Shown here piece after piece: positions 34,468 through 42,837 of a stretch of DNA of 64,000 nucleotides; position 1 is the stretch's first letter; the number at the start of each line of letters is the position of its first letter. The notes under the pieces were generated by a model. The model did no database searches, was not told the DNA's origin, and saw only the letters and a list, made by a program, of their open reading frames with translations. The translations under genes and the position numbers were made by a program. The stretch covers positions 2,852,001 to 2,916,000 of the forward strand of contig NZ_CP059163.1 of assembly GCF_013466785.1 (NCBI RefSeq). The letters run 5' to 3'. The DNA is from Nocardioides marinisabuli. Its GTDB lineage: Bacteria > Actinomycetota > Actinomycetes > Propionibacteriales > Nocardioidaceae.

Positions 34468-34473
34468 TAGTGT
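34468..34473 (+). promoter_or_regulatory. -10 element of efeUOB (leaderless)
   Basis: TAGTGT ends 7 nt before GTG 34481, the efeU start. Confidence 0.6.
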
Positions 34474-34480
34474 CCGGCGG

Positions 34481-35320
34481 GTGCTCGGTAACTTCCTGAT
34501 CGGCCTGCGCGAGGGCCTCGAGGCCTCCCTCGTGGTGAGCATCCTCGTCGCCTACCTCGTCACCTCGGGTCGCCGGCACCTGCTGCCGCGGGTCTGGGCC
34601 GGTGTCGCGCTCGCCCTCGGGTCCTGCGCGGCCCTCACCGTGGTGCTGGGCCTGCAGGCCCGCCAGCTCACCTTCCAGACCCAGGAGCTGGTCGGCGGCT
34701 CCCTGTCGATCGTCGCCGCCGGCTTCGTGACCTGGATGGTCTTCTGGATGGCGACCGCGGCCCGCTCGATGGGCGGTCAGCTGCGCGGTCGCGTCGACGC
34801 CACCGCCGACGGCCCGGCCTGGGGCCTGGTCCTCGTGGCCGTGCTGGCGGTGGGGCGCGAGGGCCTCGAGACCTCGCTCATCCTGTGGAGCAACACCCGG
34901 CAGGCCACCGGCGACGCGGTCGGCGAGCAGACCGCCACCCCGATCCTCGCCGCCCTGCTCGGCATCGGCGTCGCCGTGCTGCTCGGGTGGCTGCTCTACC
35001 GCGGCGCGATCAGCATCGACCTGACCCGCTTCTTCACCTGGACCGGCGCGCTGCTCGTCGTGGTGGCGGCCGGGGTGCTGGCCTACGGCTTCCACGACCT
35101 GCAGGAGGCCGGCGTGCTGCCCGGCCTGCACTCCTACGCCTTCGACGTCTCCGGCCTCGTCAGCGCCGGTGGCTGGCTCGGCACCCTGCTCAAGGGCGTC
35201 TTCAACTTCTCCCCGCAGACGACCTGGGTGGAGGCGGTGGTCTGGGTGGCGTACGTCGTGCCCGTCCTGGCGCTCTTCCTGGTCCGGGTCCGTCGCCCCG
35301 TCCCGGCCCCCGGCCACTGA
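34481..35320 (+). CDS. efeU: Iron permease EfeU (FTR1 family)
   Basis: 279 residues, seven membrane helices. Two REGLE motifs, the iron ligands of FTR1 permeases, are at residues 10-14 and 126-130 (GREGLETSLILW). It moves iron across the membrane with EfeO and EfeB. GTG 34481 is the start, 7 nt after a -10 and just after the iron box. efeO follows after 4 nt. Confidence 0.93.
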   Translation: MLGNFLIGLREGLEASLVVSILVAYLVTSGRRHLLPRVWAGVALALGSCAALTVVLGLQARQLTFQTQELVGGSLSIVAAGFVTWMVFWMATAARSMGGQLRGRVDATADGPAWGLVLVAVLAVGREGLETSLILWSNTRQATGDAVGEQTATPILAALLGIGVAVLLGWLLYRGAISIDLTRFFTWTGALLVVVAAGVLAYGFHDLQEAGVLPGLHSYAFDVSGLVSAGGWLGTLLKGVFNFSPQTTWVEAVVWVAYVVPVLALFLVRVRRPVPAPGH

Positions 35321-35324
35321 CCCG

Positions 35325-36512
35325 ATGAGGAACCTGCTCGTGCACACCGTGATCTCCCGTCCCCTGGCCGCCGCCCTGGTGGTCGCCCTCCCGGCCCTGG
35401 CCGCCTGCACCGAGAGCACCGAGTCCTCCGCGACCGGTGCGGACTCCCGCACGGTGACGGTCACCTCGAGCGAGGAGGCCTGCGAGGTCTCCGACGTCGA
35501 GGCACCCTCGGGCACGCTGCGCTTCGACGTCACCAACGCCGGCTCGCAGGTCACCGAGTTCTACCTGCTGGCCGACGACGGGCTGCGGATCGTGGCCGAG
35601 ATCGAGAACATCGGTCCCCAGGCCACCCGCCAGCTCGTGACGAGCGTGCCCGCCGGCTCCTACCGCACCGCCTGCAAGCCGGGCATGAGCGGCGAGGGCA
35701 TCCGCGCCGCCTTCACCGTGACCGACTCCGGGGAGGAGCGCGACGTCTCCGCCGACGAGCAGGAGCTCGTCGACGCGGCCCTGGCCGGCTACCAGGCCTA
35801 CGTCGAGGACCAGTCGGCCCAGCTGCTGGAGAAGACGGCGCGGTTCGTGGCGCTCTACGAGGCGGGCGAGGACGACGAGGCCCGGGCGCTCTACCCGGTC
35901 GCGCGCACCCACTGGGAGCGCATCGAGACCGTGGCCGAGTCCTTCGGCGACCTCGACCCCCGCATGGACCTGCGCGAGGCCGACCTCGAGCCGGGCCAGG
36001 AGTGGACCGGCTGGCACCGCATCGAGAAGGACCTGTGGCCCGCCCGCGCCGAGGACTACACCGCGCTCACGCCGCGGCAGCGCTCGACGTACGCACAGGA
36101 CCTGCTGGCCAACACCGAGACGCTGGACGCGCAGATCCAGGGGCTCGAGTTCACCGTCGACCAGATCGCCAACGGCTCGCGCGGGCTGCTGGAGGAGGTC
36201 GCCACCGGCAAGGTGACCGGCGAGGAGGAGTACTGGTCGCGCACCGACCTCTACGACTTCCAGGCCAACGTCGACGGCGCCCGGGTCGGGTTCGAGGGCG
36301 TCCAGCCGATCGTGGCCGAGAAGGACCCCGAGCTCGCCGAGACGCTCGAGGACCGCTTCGAGGCGCTGCAGGACCTGCTCGACGAGCACCGCAGCGGCGA
36401 CGGCTTCGTGGCCTACGACGAGCTCGGGACCGAGGAGGTCAAGGCGCTCGCCGACGCCGTCAACGCGCTCTCCGAGCCGCTGTCGCGACTGACCGCGGCC
36501 GTCCTGGCGTGA
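35325..36512 (+). CDS. efeO: EfeO iron-binding lipoprotein (cupredoxin plus M75 domain)
   Basis: 395 residues. Lipoprotein signal LPALAAC puts the lipid Cys at about 28. An N-terminal cupredoxin-like domain (LRFDVTNAGSQVTEFYLL, ACKPGM) is followed by the M75/imelysin-like domain with the HxxE metal motif in GWHRIEKDLW. It captures ferric iron outside the membrane for EfeU. Its stop overlaps the efeB GTG. Confidence 0.93.
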   Translation: MRNLLVHTVISRPLAAALVVALPALAACTESTESSATGADSRTVTVTSSEEACEVSDVEAPSGTLRFDVTNAGSQVTEFYLLADDGLRIVAEIENIGPQATRQLVTSVPAGSYRTACKPGMSGEGIRAAFTVTDSGEERDVSADEQELVDAALAGYQAYVEDQSAQLLEKTARFVALYEAGEDDEARALYPVARTHWERIETVAESFGDLDPRMDLREADLEPGQEWTGWHRIEKDLWPARAEDYTALTPRQRSTYAQDLLANTETLDAQIQGLEFTVDQIANGSRGLLEEVATGKVTGEEEYWSRTDLYDFQANVDGARVGFEGVQPIVAEKDPELAETLEDRFEALQDLLDEHRSGDGFVAYDELGTEEVKALADAVNALSEPLSRLTAAVLA

Positions 36513-37777
36513 GCCCCGCAGGCTTCTCCCGACGCGGACTCCTGGGCGGGAGCGGCGCCCTGCTCGTCGGCGTGGCCGGAGGGTTCGCCGGCGGCCGCGC
36601 GGTCACCAGCGGTGACGCGGAGACGGCGGCGGAGGCGGCGTCGTACGCCTTCCGCGGCGAGCACCAGGCCGGCATCGTCACCCCGGCCCAGGACCGCCTG
36701 CACTTCGCGGCGCTCGACGTCACCACCGACTCCCGCGAGGAGCTGGTGGCGCTGCTGCAGGAGTGGACCGAGGCCGCCGAGCGGATGACCCGCGGCGAGG
36801 ACGCGGGGCCGGAGGGCGCCGTCGGTGGCAGCTACCTGCTGCCACCCGACGACACCGGCGAGGCGATCGGCCTGCCCCCGGGCGGACTGACCATCACCTT
36901 CGGGCTGGGGCCCGGGCTGTTCCGCGACGCCGAGGGGCGCGACCGGTTCGGGCTGGCGGACCGGCAGCCCGAGGCGCTGCGCGACCTGCCGCACTTCCCC
37001 GGGGACGTGCTCGACCCGCGCCGCTCGGGCGGGGACCTGTGCATCCAGGCGTGCGCGCAGGACCCGCAGGTGGCGGTGCACGCGGTGCGCAACCTGGTGC
37101 GGATCGGCTTCGGCCGGGTCTCGGTGCGCTGGTCGCAGCTGGGCTTCGGGCGCACCTCCTCGACCTCGACCAGCCAGGCCACCCCGCGCAACCTCTTCGG
37201 CTTCAAGGACGGCACCGCGAACGTGAAGGCCGAGGAGCCCGAGGCGCTCGCGGAGCACGTGTGGGTGGGCCCTGGCGACGACCCGGCTGCGGGGTGGCTG
37301 GCGGGCGGCACCTACCTCGCGGCCCGGCGCACCAACATGACGATCGAGGTCTGGGACCGTCAGCCGCTGGGGGAGCAGGAGGCGTTCATCGGTCGCACCA
37401 AGGGCACCGGGGCGCCGCTCTCGGGAGGCTCGGAGCACACCGAACCCGACTTCGAGATGCCCGGCAGCAACGGCACCACCGTGATCGCTCCCGACGCCCA
37501 CGTCCGCGTCGTGCACCCCGACGCCCACGGGGGAGCACGGATGCTGCGCCGGGGCTACAACTTCGTCGACGGCAGCGACGACCTCGGCGGCCTCGACGCC
37601 GGGCTGTTCTTCATCGCCTTCGTGCGCGACCCCGCGACCGGGTTCATCCCGGTGCAGAACGCGATGGCCAAGAACGACGCGCTGATGGAGTACCTGCGCT
37701 TCACCGGCTCCGCGCTGTTCGCCGTGCCGCCCGGGGTGGGCGAGGGCGAGTTCGTCGCCCAGGCGCTCTTCGCCTGA
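36509..37777 (+). CDS. efeB: EfeB, Tat-exported DyP-type heme peroxidase
   Basis: 422 residues, GTG overlapping efeO. A twin-arginine signal (FSRRGLLGGSGALLVG) is followed by the DyP peroxidase fold: GFKDGTAN (about residues 231-238, the catalytic-Asp GXXDG motif), RRTNMTIEVWDR and RGYNFVDGSDD. EfeB oxidises ferrous iron or handles heme iron for EfeU/EfeO. The set efeU-efeO-efeB is complete and in the common order. Confidence 0.94.
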   Translation: MSPAGFSRRGLLGGSGALLVGVAGGFAGGRAVTSGDAETAAEAASYAFRGEHQAGIVTPAQDRLHFAALDVTTDSREELVALLQEWTEAAERMTRGEDAGPEGAVGGSYLLPPDDTGEAIGLPPGGLTITFGLGPGLFRDAEGRDRFGLADRQPEALRDLPHFPGDVLDPRRSGGDLCIQACAQDPQVAVHAVRNLVRIGFGRVSVRWSQLGFGRTSSTSTSQATPRNLFGFKDGTANVKAEEPEALAEHVWVGPGDDPAAGWLAGGTYLAARRTNMTIEVWDRQPLGEQEAFIGRTKGTGAPLSGGSEHTEPDFEMPGSNGTTVIAPDAHVRVVHPDAHGGARMLRRGYNFVDGSDDLGGLDAGLFFIAFVRDPATGFIPVQNAMAKNDALMEYLRFTGSALFAVPPGVGEGEFVAQALFA

Positions 37778-37811
37778 GGGTGGTCGCGCCCGCATCGTGG
37801 AGGATGACGGC

Positions 37812-38234
37812 ATGGAGGAGAACCACGGAGCGGGCCCGTTCTTCCACGGGACCAGGGTGGCGCTGTCACCCGGCGAGGAGCTGGTGGCGGGCCACGGCTC
37901 GAACTTCCAGCGAGGGCGCACGTCCAACAACGTCTACTTCACCTCGCTGATCACGACCGCGGCCTGGGGTGCCCAGCTGGCGAGCGCGCTGCACGGCGAC
38001 GACGAGTCGGGCCGCGTCTACGAGGTGGAGCCGCTCGGCCCGTTCGAGGACGACCCCAACGTCACCGACAAGAAGTTCCCCGGCAACCCCACCCGCTCCT
38101 ACCGCAGCAGGCACCCGTTGCGCGTCGTCGCGGAGGTGGTCGACTGGCCGCGCCACCCGCCGGAGGCGGTCGAGGAGATGCTGGCCGGCCTCGCCCGGCT
38201 GCGCGAGCAGGGTCTGGACGTGATCGACGACTAG
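37812..38234 (+). CDS. arr: NAD+--rifampin ADP-ribosyltransferase
   Basis: 140 residues, usual Arr length. The protein starts FFHGTRVALSPGEELVAGHG and contains RGRTSNNVYFTSLITTAAWG and GPFEDDPNVTDKKFPGNPTR, matching the Arr family closely. Arr inactivates rifamycins by ADP-ribosylation and is widespread on actinobacterial chromosomes. ATG 37812 is preferred over the in-frame ATG 37797 because GGAGG lies 8 nt before it. Its TAG overlaps the stop of the convergent F420 gene (CTAG). Confidence 0.93.
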   Translation: MEENHGAGPFFHGTRVALSPGEELVAGHGSNFQRGRTSNNVYFTSLITTAAWGAQLASALHGDDESGRVYEVEPLGPFEDDPNVTDKKFPGNPTRSYRSRHPLRVVAEVVDWPRHPPEAVEEMLAGLARLREQGLDVIDD

Positions 38235-38611
38235 CTGGGACGTCCGGGTGTCGGGGGCCGGTCAGGCGTGACCAGCACGACGGTGTCGACGCGTCGCGCG
38301 CCGAACCGGCTGCGCCACCCGTACTTCTCGCGCACGCGCCCGCGCACCTCGTCGAAGACGGCGCCGGAGCGGACCACCTCGGCCTGGCCGGCGACGGGCG
38401 CGCCGGTCCCCGTGGGTCGACCGCGGCGGTCGCAGGGCACGACCCGCACCCGGGCGGAGGTGGGCGGGGCGGTCCACAGTCCGAGCCGTCCGTCGGTGGT
38501 CAGCACCACCCACGCCGGGGGTGCAGCGGTCCCATCGGTGGAGCCGTCCGCGGTGAGCGCGACACGCCTCTCGGAGGCGATGGCCGCGGCAGCGCTGTCG
38601 GTGGTGGTCAC
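38231..38611 (-). CDS. PPOX-class F420-dependent oxidoreductase
   Basis: 126 residues, split beta-barrel flavin/F420-binding fold. Seen: VALTADGSTDGTAAPPAWVV, GRLGLWTAPPTSARVRVVPC with DRRGRPTG, VRSGAVFDEVRGRVREKYGW and DTVVLVTPD, the block order of this family. GTG 38611 has GGAGG about 10 nt upstream. It is unusually close (4 nt) to the end of the ABC-F gene region and convergent with arr. The substrate is unknown. Confidence 0.82.
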   Translation of the reverse strand: MTTTDSAAAAIASERRVALTADGSTDGTAAPPAWVVLTTDGRLGLWTAPPTSARVRVVPCDRRGRPTGTGAPVAGQAEVVRSGAVFDEVRGRVREKYGWRSRFGARRVDTVVLVTPDRPPTPGRPS

Positions 38612-38615
38612 CGGC

Positions 38616-40214
38616 TCAGCCTCCCACCCGCGGAGCGCCGAGGTCGACGGTGCGCCCGAGGTCCAGGTCGTCGAGGAAGGCCCGGTCGTGGCTGGCGACC
38701 ACCAGCGCGCCCCGGTAGCCGGCGAGCGCGGCGACCAGGGCGTCGTACGACGCGAGGTCGAGGTTGTTGGTCGGCTCGTCGAGGAGCAGCAGGCGCGGGG
38801 CCGGGTCGGCCAGCAGCAGGGCGGCGAGGGTGGCGCGCAGCCGCTCGCCGCCGGAGAGGTCGCCCACGAGGCGGTCGCCGGCGCTGCCGCGGAAGCCGAA
38901 GCGGGCCAACCGGGCGCGCACCTGCTCCGTCGTGGCGCCGGGGTTGCGGCGAGCGACCTCGCTGGCCAGCGGCAGGGCGTCGTCGAGGACGTCGAGGCGC
39001 TGGGGGAGCAGGGCGACCGGGACGTGGGCGCGGACCTCGCCCGAGAGCGGGGCCAGCCGCCCCGACCAGGTGTGCAGCAGGGTGGTCTTCCCGCTGCCGT
39101 TGGGCCCGACGAGGGCGATGCGCTCGGGACCGACGACCTCGACGTCGACGGAGGCACCGGTGCGCAGCACCAGGTCGCGGCTGCTGAGCACCCGTGCGCC
39201 GCGGTGCACCTCGGTGGCGGGGAGGTCGACGCGGATCGCCACGTCGTCCCGCAGCGCCTCCTGGGCGCGGTCGAGGTCGCTGCGGGCCGAGCCGAGCCGG
39301 TCGGCGTGCACCTGGCGGTAGGACGCGGCCGAGCGCTCGGCGCGCCCCACCATGTAGTCGCGCGCCGCCTTGCCGATGCCGGTCGTGGCCTCGGCCTTCG
39401 CGGCCACGCGGCGGCGCTGGGCCAGCGCCTTCTCGGCCTGCACGACGTCGCGGCGCTGGCGGCGCACCTCGTTGCGGGCGGTCGTCACCGCCTGCCGGGC
39501 CGCCTCCTGCTCGGAGGCGACCTGGGCGGCGTACGACAACCAGCCGCCGCCGTACCAGCGCACCGCGCCGTCGCGCAGGTCGGCGATGCGGTCGACCCGT
39601 TCGAGCAGCTCGCGGTCGTGGCTGACGACCAGCAGGGCGCGCGGCCAGGTCGCGACGAGCTCGTGCACCCGCTCGCGGCCGGCCCGGTCGAGGTTGTTGG
39701 TGGGTTCGTCGAGCAGCAGCAGGTCGGGGCGCCGCAGCAGCAGTCGCGCCAGGCCGAGCCGGGTCACCTCGCCACCGGAGAGCTCCCCGAGGCGACGGTG
39801 CAGGGTGTGCGCGGGGAGCCCGAGCCGGTCGAGCTCGGCGGCGGCGCGCTCCTCGACGTCCCAGTCGTCGCCCACCGCGTCGAAGTGGTGCTGCTCGGTG
39901 CTGCCGGACTCGATGGCGCGCAGGGCCTCGAGGGTCGGAGCCACGCCGAGGAAGGTGGCGACGGGTTGGGCGACGTCGAGCGTCAGGTCCTGCGGCAGGT
40001 GGGCGACCTCGCCGCGCACCTGCACGTGCCCCCGGGTCGGGGCCAGCTCGCCGGCGAGCACCCGCAGCAGGGTGGACTTGCCGCTGCCGTTGGCGCCGAC
40101 GAGGCCGGCGCGTCCCTGGCCGAGGGTGAGGTCCAGGCCGCGCAGGGCATGGCTCCCGTCGGGCCAGGTGACGTCGAGGTCGGAGACGACGCAGAGGGGT
40201 CGGGTCGAGGGCAT
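38616..40214 (-). CDS. ABC-F family ATPase (ribosome-protection/translation-factor type)
   Basis: 532 residues, two ABC domains without membrane segments: Walker A GANGSGKST and GPNGSGKTT, signatures LSGGE (twice), Walker B LLLLDEPTNNLD (twice). The inter-domain linker of about 80 residues is basic and helical (ARNEVRRQRRDVVQAEKALAQ), the part that reaches into the ribosome in ABC-F proteins. It could be a housekeeping factor or an antibiotic-resistance factor. SD-like CTGGAG precedes ATG 40214. A TAGCCT -10 at 40316-40321 gives a leader of about 95 nt. Confidence 0.87.
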   Translation of the reverse strand: MPSTRPLCVVSDLDVTWPDGSHALRGLDLTLGQGRAGLVGANGSGKSTLLRVLAGELAPTRGHVQVRGEVAHLPQDLTLDVAQPVATFLGVAPTLEALRAIESGSTEQHHFDAVGDDWDVEERAAAELDRLGLPAHTLHRRLGELSGGEVTRLGLARLLLRRPDLLLLDEPTNNLDRAGRERVHELVATWPRALLVVSHDRELLERVDRIADLRDGAVRWYGGGWLSYAAQVASEQEAARQAVTTARNEVRRQRRDVVQAEKALAQRRRVAAKAEATTGIGKAARDYMVGRAERSAASYRQVHADRLGSARSDLDRAQEALRDDVAIRVDLPATEVHRGARVLSSRDLVLRTGASVDVEVVGPERIALVGPNGSGKTTLLHTWSGRLAPLSGEVRAHVPVALLPQRLDVLDDALPLASEVARRNPGATTEQVRARLARFGFRGSAGDRLVGDLSGGERLRATLAALLLADPAPRLLLLDEPTNNLDLASYDALVAALAGYRGALVVASHDRAFLDDLDLGRTVDLGAPRVGG

Positions 40215-40331
40215 GGGTGCTCCAGGTGAGGGGTCGGGTGCGTCGCGACGGACGCGGGGACGGGCCTCAGAGGAGCAACGTGACCTTGCCTGGGGTGCGG
40301 GGGTGGGACCTCGCCAGGCTAGGGCGGGCGC

Positions 40332-40673
40332 GTGGCGCCGCGCACCTGGTTTAGCCGCGACCCGGCTGGTTCGAACGAGCCGGCTCGGCGCGTGGGTGTC
40401 GTGGCGGCCGCGGTCGCGACGGCCGACCTCGACGCGGTGCTCGCTGCAGAAGCCGTCCTCGTCGTGCTGTCCGAGCACGAGGGGCGGGGGATGTACGTCG
40501 AGCTCGGTGCGGCGCTGGCCAGGGCCGCCGCCGGCGAGCTCGCGCACGTGGCGCTGATCGGCCAGGTCCGCCACCAGAGCGTGTTCCTCCACCACCCGAC
40601 CGTGACCCGATGGGTCAGCGCCGAGGCGTGGCTGGCGAGCCTGGATCGAGCTCGAGGGTGCCTTGGCGGGTGA
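40332..40673 (+). CDS. Short protein resembling the C-terminal half of nucleoside 2-deoxyribosyltransferase-like proteins; possible remnant
   Basis: Up to 113 residues. DLDAVLAAEAVLVVLSEHEG, GRGMYVELGAALARA and FLHHPTVTRWVSAEAWLASL fit the C-terminal half of the deoxyribosyltransferase-like fold. The usual N-terminal strand (MxxxLAG-type start) is missing: residues before about 22 (TWFSRDPAGSNEPARR) look non-homologous. A later GTG (40395) gives a shorter product. No ribosome-binding site is evident. Its 3' end overlaps the convergent DUF222 gene by 59 bp. It may be a truncated gene. Confidence 0.4.
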   Translation: MAPRTWFSRDPAGSNEPARRVGVVAAAVATADLDAVLAAEAVLVVLSEHEGRGMYVELGAALARAAAGELAHVALIGQVRHQSVFLHHPTVTRWVSAEAWLASLDRARGCLGG

Positions 40674-41961
40674 CGGCGTAGGTGTGTCCGTGCTGGTCGT
40701 GCCAGAGGTAGTCGCCGTGGTGGGTGCGGTGGTAGGTCCAGTGGCCGTGGGTCTTGTTGCGGTGGTGGTGCCTGCACAGGGGTGCCAGGTTGGCTGGGTG
40801 GGTCTGGCCGGGTGGGCCGCCTTCGTCCATGGGGATGTAGGCGGTGATGTGGTCGAGGTCGCAGCGGGTGGCGGGGGTGTCGCAGAAGGGGTGCACGCAG
40901 TGGGTGTCGCGGCGGGTGACCAGGTCGCGCATCCACCGCGGCGGGTCGTGGGCGTCGATGGCGTCGGTGCGGGCCATGTCGAGGACCGGGAGCACGGTGA
41001 CCGAGGCCCCGGCCAGCCAGTCGCGGATCGTGGCGAGGGTGGCGGGGCCCAGCCCGAGCACCCGCCCGACCTGCGCGCTGTGGCCAGTGAGGTCGCCGGT
41101 GAGGTCGCCGGTGAGGTCGTCGGTGGTGATGTCGATGGCCAGCCGTACCCGGGGGCGGGGTGCGCCGAGGCCGTCGAGGACCTCGGCCAGCGCCTGGATC
41201 TGGCGTACGCCGAGGTCGCGCTGACTGTGGGGGTTTGCGTCGGGGTCTGCGGGTGGGGCGGTGGTGTCGGTGATCAGGTCGTGCAGGCGCTGCAGGGTGG
41301 GGGTGTCGCCGGTGATCGCGAGCCAGGAGGTGCCGGCCCAGTGGCGGCCCTCACCGGCGCGGTGGTGGCGCAGCGTGATGCCCCACTCGTGGACCCGGGC
41401 GTGCTCCTCGGCGTCGGTGAGGGTCTCGGGGTCGTACAGGGCGGCCGCCTCGGCGACCGCGCGGTCGATGCGGGTGGGGCCCACGGAGTCCCCGAGGGGT
41501 GCCAGGACCGCATCGACGTGCGCGGCGGCCTCGACCGAGAGGCCCTGGGTGGCCTTCGCGACCCGACGCGCGCGCCACAGCGCGGCGTCGAGGGACTCCA
41601 CCCGGGCGTGGATCCTGGGCAGCCGGTGCCGCAGCTCGAGCGCCTCGCCCATCAGCGAGGTGGTCGCGGCCGGTGACATCCGCATCACCGCCGCCAACGG
41701 CTCGGCGGTGAACTCCGCCACCGCCGGGACCCCCTCGCCACCGATCCAGGCATCGCAGTCCCAGACCCGGTCCTGCTCGCCCCACGAGAGCCGCTGGGAG
41801 TCGTCGAGGGCGGGGTGCAGGTCGCACCAGCGCAGCACCAGCCGCAACCGGCGGCGCTCGGCGCGACGTACCTCGACCTCGACCTCGCGGGCCACCTCGA
41901 GCAGCCGGTCAGCGTCGAGGTCCTCGACCTCGCAGAGCTGCTCGTGGCGGGGCTGGTCCAT
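40615..41961 (-). CDS. DUF222/HNH endonuclease-domain protein (13E12-repeat type)
   Basis: 448 residues. A long helical DUF222 region (about 1-330) precedes a C-terminal HNH nuclease: CVHPFCDTPATRCDLDHITA, then NLAPLCRHHHRNKTHGHW. A DDLTGDLTGDLTGH repeat (12-nt triplication near 41085-41120) lies in between. Such genes are multicopy in Nocardioides and mycobacteria and are of unclear function. It is leaderless: TAAAAT 6 nt before ATG 41961, with a perfect SOS box next to it. Confidence 0.9.
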   Translation of the reverse strand: MDQPRHEQLCEVEDLDADRLLEVAREVEVEVRRAERRRLRLVLRWCDLHPALDDSQRLSWGEQDRVWDCDAWIGGEGVPAVAEFTAEPLAAVMRMSPAATTSLMGEALELRHRLPRIHARVESLDAALWRARRVAKATQGLSVEAAAHVDAVLAPLGDSVGPTRIDRAVAEAAALYDPETLTDAEEHARVHEWGITLRHHRAGEGRHWAGTSWLAITGDTPTLQRLHDLITDTTAPPADPDANPHSQRDLGVRQIQALAEVLDGLGAPRPRVRLAIDITTDDLTGDLTGDLTGHSAQVGRVLGLGPATLATIRDWLAGASVTVLPVLDMARTDAIDAHDPPRWMRDLVTRRDTHCVHPFCDTPATRCDLDHITAYIPMDEGGPPGQTHPANLAPLCRHHHRNKTHGHWTYHRTHHGDYLWHDQHGHTYAVTRQGTLELDPGSPATPRR

Positions 41962-41967
41962 GACCCG

Positions 41968-41990
41968 ATTTTACTCGAACGTGCGTTCGA
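41968..41990 (-). promoter_or_regulatory. -10 element and LexA SOS box of the DUF222/HNH gene
   Basis: TCGAACGTGCGTTCGA (41975-41990) is a perfect actinobacterial LexA box, TCGAAC-N4-GTTCGA. It lies 1 bp upstream of the -10 TAAAAT (41968-41973, minus strand), which is 6 nt from ATG 41961. LexA would cover the promoter spacer. Confidence 0.9.
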
Positions 41991-42119
41991 AGGCAATGCT
42001 TCGTCCACACCTGCGTCAGTGCCCTGGAGCCCCGGTGAGCACCGCAGAGCGGTCGGCTCCCCGGTCAGGAGCCGGGGTGCCGTGCGTTGCTCCGGAGCCC
42101 CGTGTGCGGCCCGAACCGG

Positions 42120-42542
42120 TCAGTCCTCTGTGGCGACGAGCAGGCAGAACGGGTGACCGGCCGGATCGGCCAGCACGTAGAGCGGTTCGGTGTCGTCGTG
42201 GGTCCGGTCGAGGAGCAGCCGGGCACCCAGGGCCTCGGCGCGCCGGCGGTGAAGTTCGAGGGTCACGCGGTCGGCGACGCCGAAGTCGAGGTGCATCTGC
42301 ATGGGTATGAGGGGGACCGGCCAGGTCGTCGCGGCGAGCTCCTCGACCTCCTGGATCGCGAGCACCCGTCCGCCCTGGCCGTCGACCAGCACGAGCCAGT
42401 CCGCCTCGTCCTCGTCTCCGTCGGGCGGGGGCTCGTCACCGGGGCGGTAGGTCAGGCCGAGCAGGTGGCGGTAGAACTCGGACAGTCCGCGGGCGTCCGT
42501 GGCGTCGATCGCGGTGTGCAGCAGCCGGGGGTAGTCGCTCAT
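42120..42542 (-). CDS. VOC-family (glyoxalase/dioxygenase fold) protein
   Basis: 140 residues: LHTAIDATDARGLSEFYRHL at the N-terminus, MQMHLDFGVAD in the middle with a His in metal-ligand position, and YVLADPAGHPFCLL at the end. It is a typical small VOC protein. A Pro/Asp/Glu-rich loop (PPPDGDEDEAD) is present. The substrate is unknown. It is transcribed alone, with the triple repeat upstream of its start. Confidence 0.82.
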   Translation of the reverse strand: MSDYPRLLHTAIDATDARGLSEFYRHLLGLTYRPGDEPPPDGDEDEADWLVLVDGQGGRVLAIQEVEELAATTWPVPLIPMQMHLDFGVADRVTLELHRRRAEALGARLLLDRTHDDTEPLYVLADPAGHPFCLLVATED

Positions 42543-42670
42543 GGGTGCTCCTCGAGGATCGGAACGGGTGTCGGGTGGTGGGCGGGATGGTGGTCAGGCC
42601 GGGGTCTCGAGCGTCTGTCCAGTCCGTGTACCCAGCGACGTACGGCGTACGGCGGGCGCGGTGCTCGCGG

Positions 42671-42837
42671 GGTCTCGGCGACGCTCCTCGCTGGCGCTCG
42701 TCGCTGCTCGACCAACGGAGGGTGGGGGTCTCGGAGACGCTCCTCGCTGGCGCTCGTCGCTGCTCGACCAACGGAGGGGGGGTCTCGGCGACGCTCCTCG
42801 CTGGCGCTCGTCTCTGCTCGACCAAAGGAGGGTGGGT
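42671..42837. repeat. Three tandem copies of a 54-56 bp intergenic repeat
   Basis: Copies start at 42671, 42727 and 42781. Each reads GGTCTCGG(C/A)GACGCTCC, then TCGCTGGCGCTCGTC, then CTGCTCGACCAA and GGAGGG. They differ at only a few positions. The array occupies the 294-nt gap between the VOC gene and the MocR gene. The element can be read as a short amino-acid run in several frames but looks non-coding. Confidence 0.85.

Noticed and set aside
40215-40331. Possible leader peptide controlling the ABC-F gene
   Set aside because: ABC-F resistance genes often have attenuators, but no ATG/GTG mini-ORF or terminator hairpin was found in this leader.
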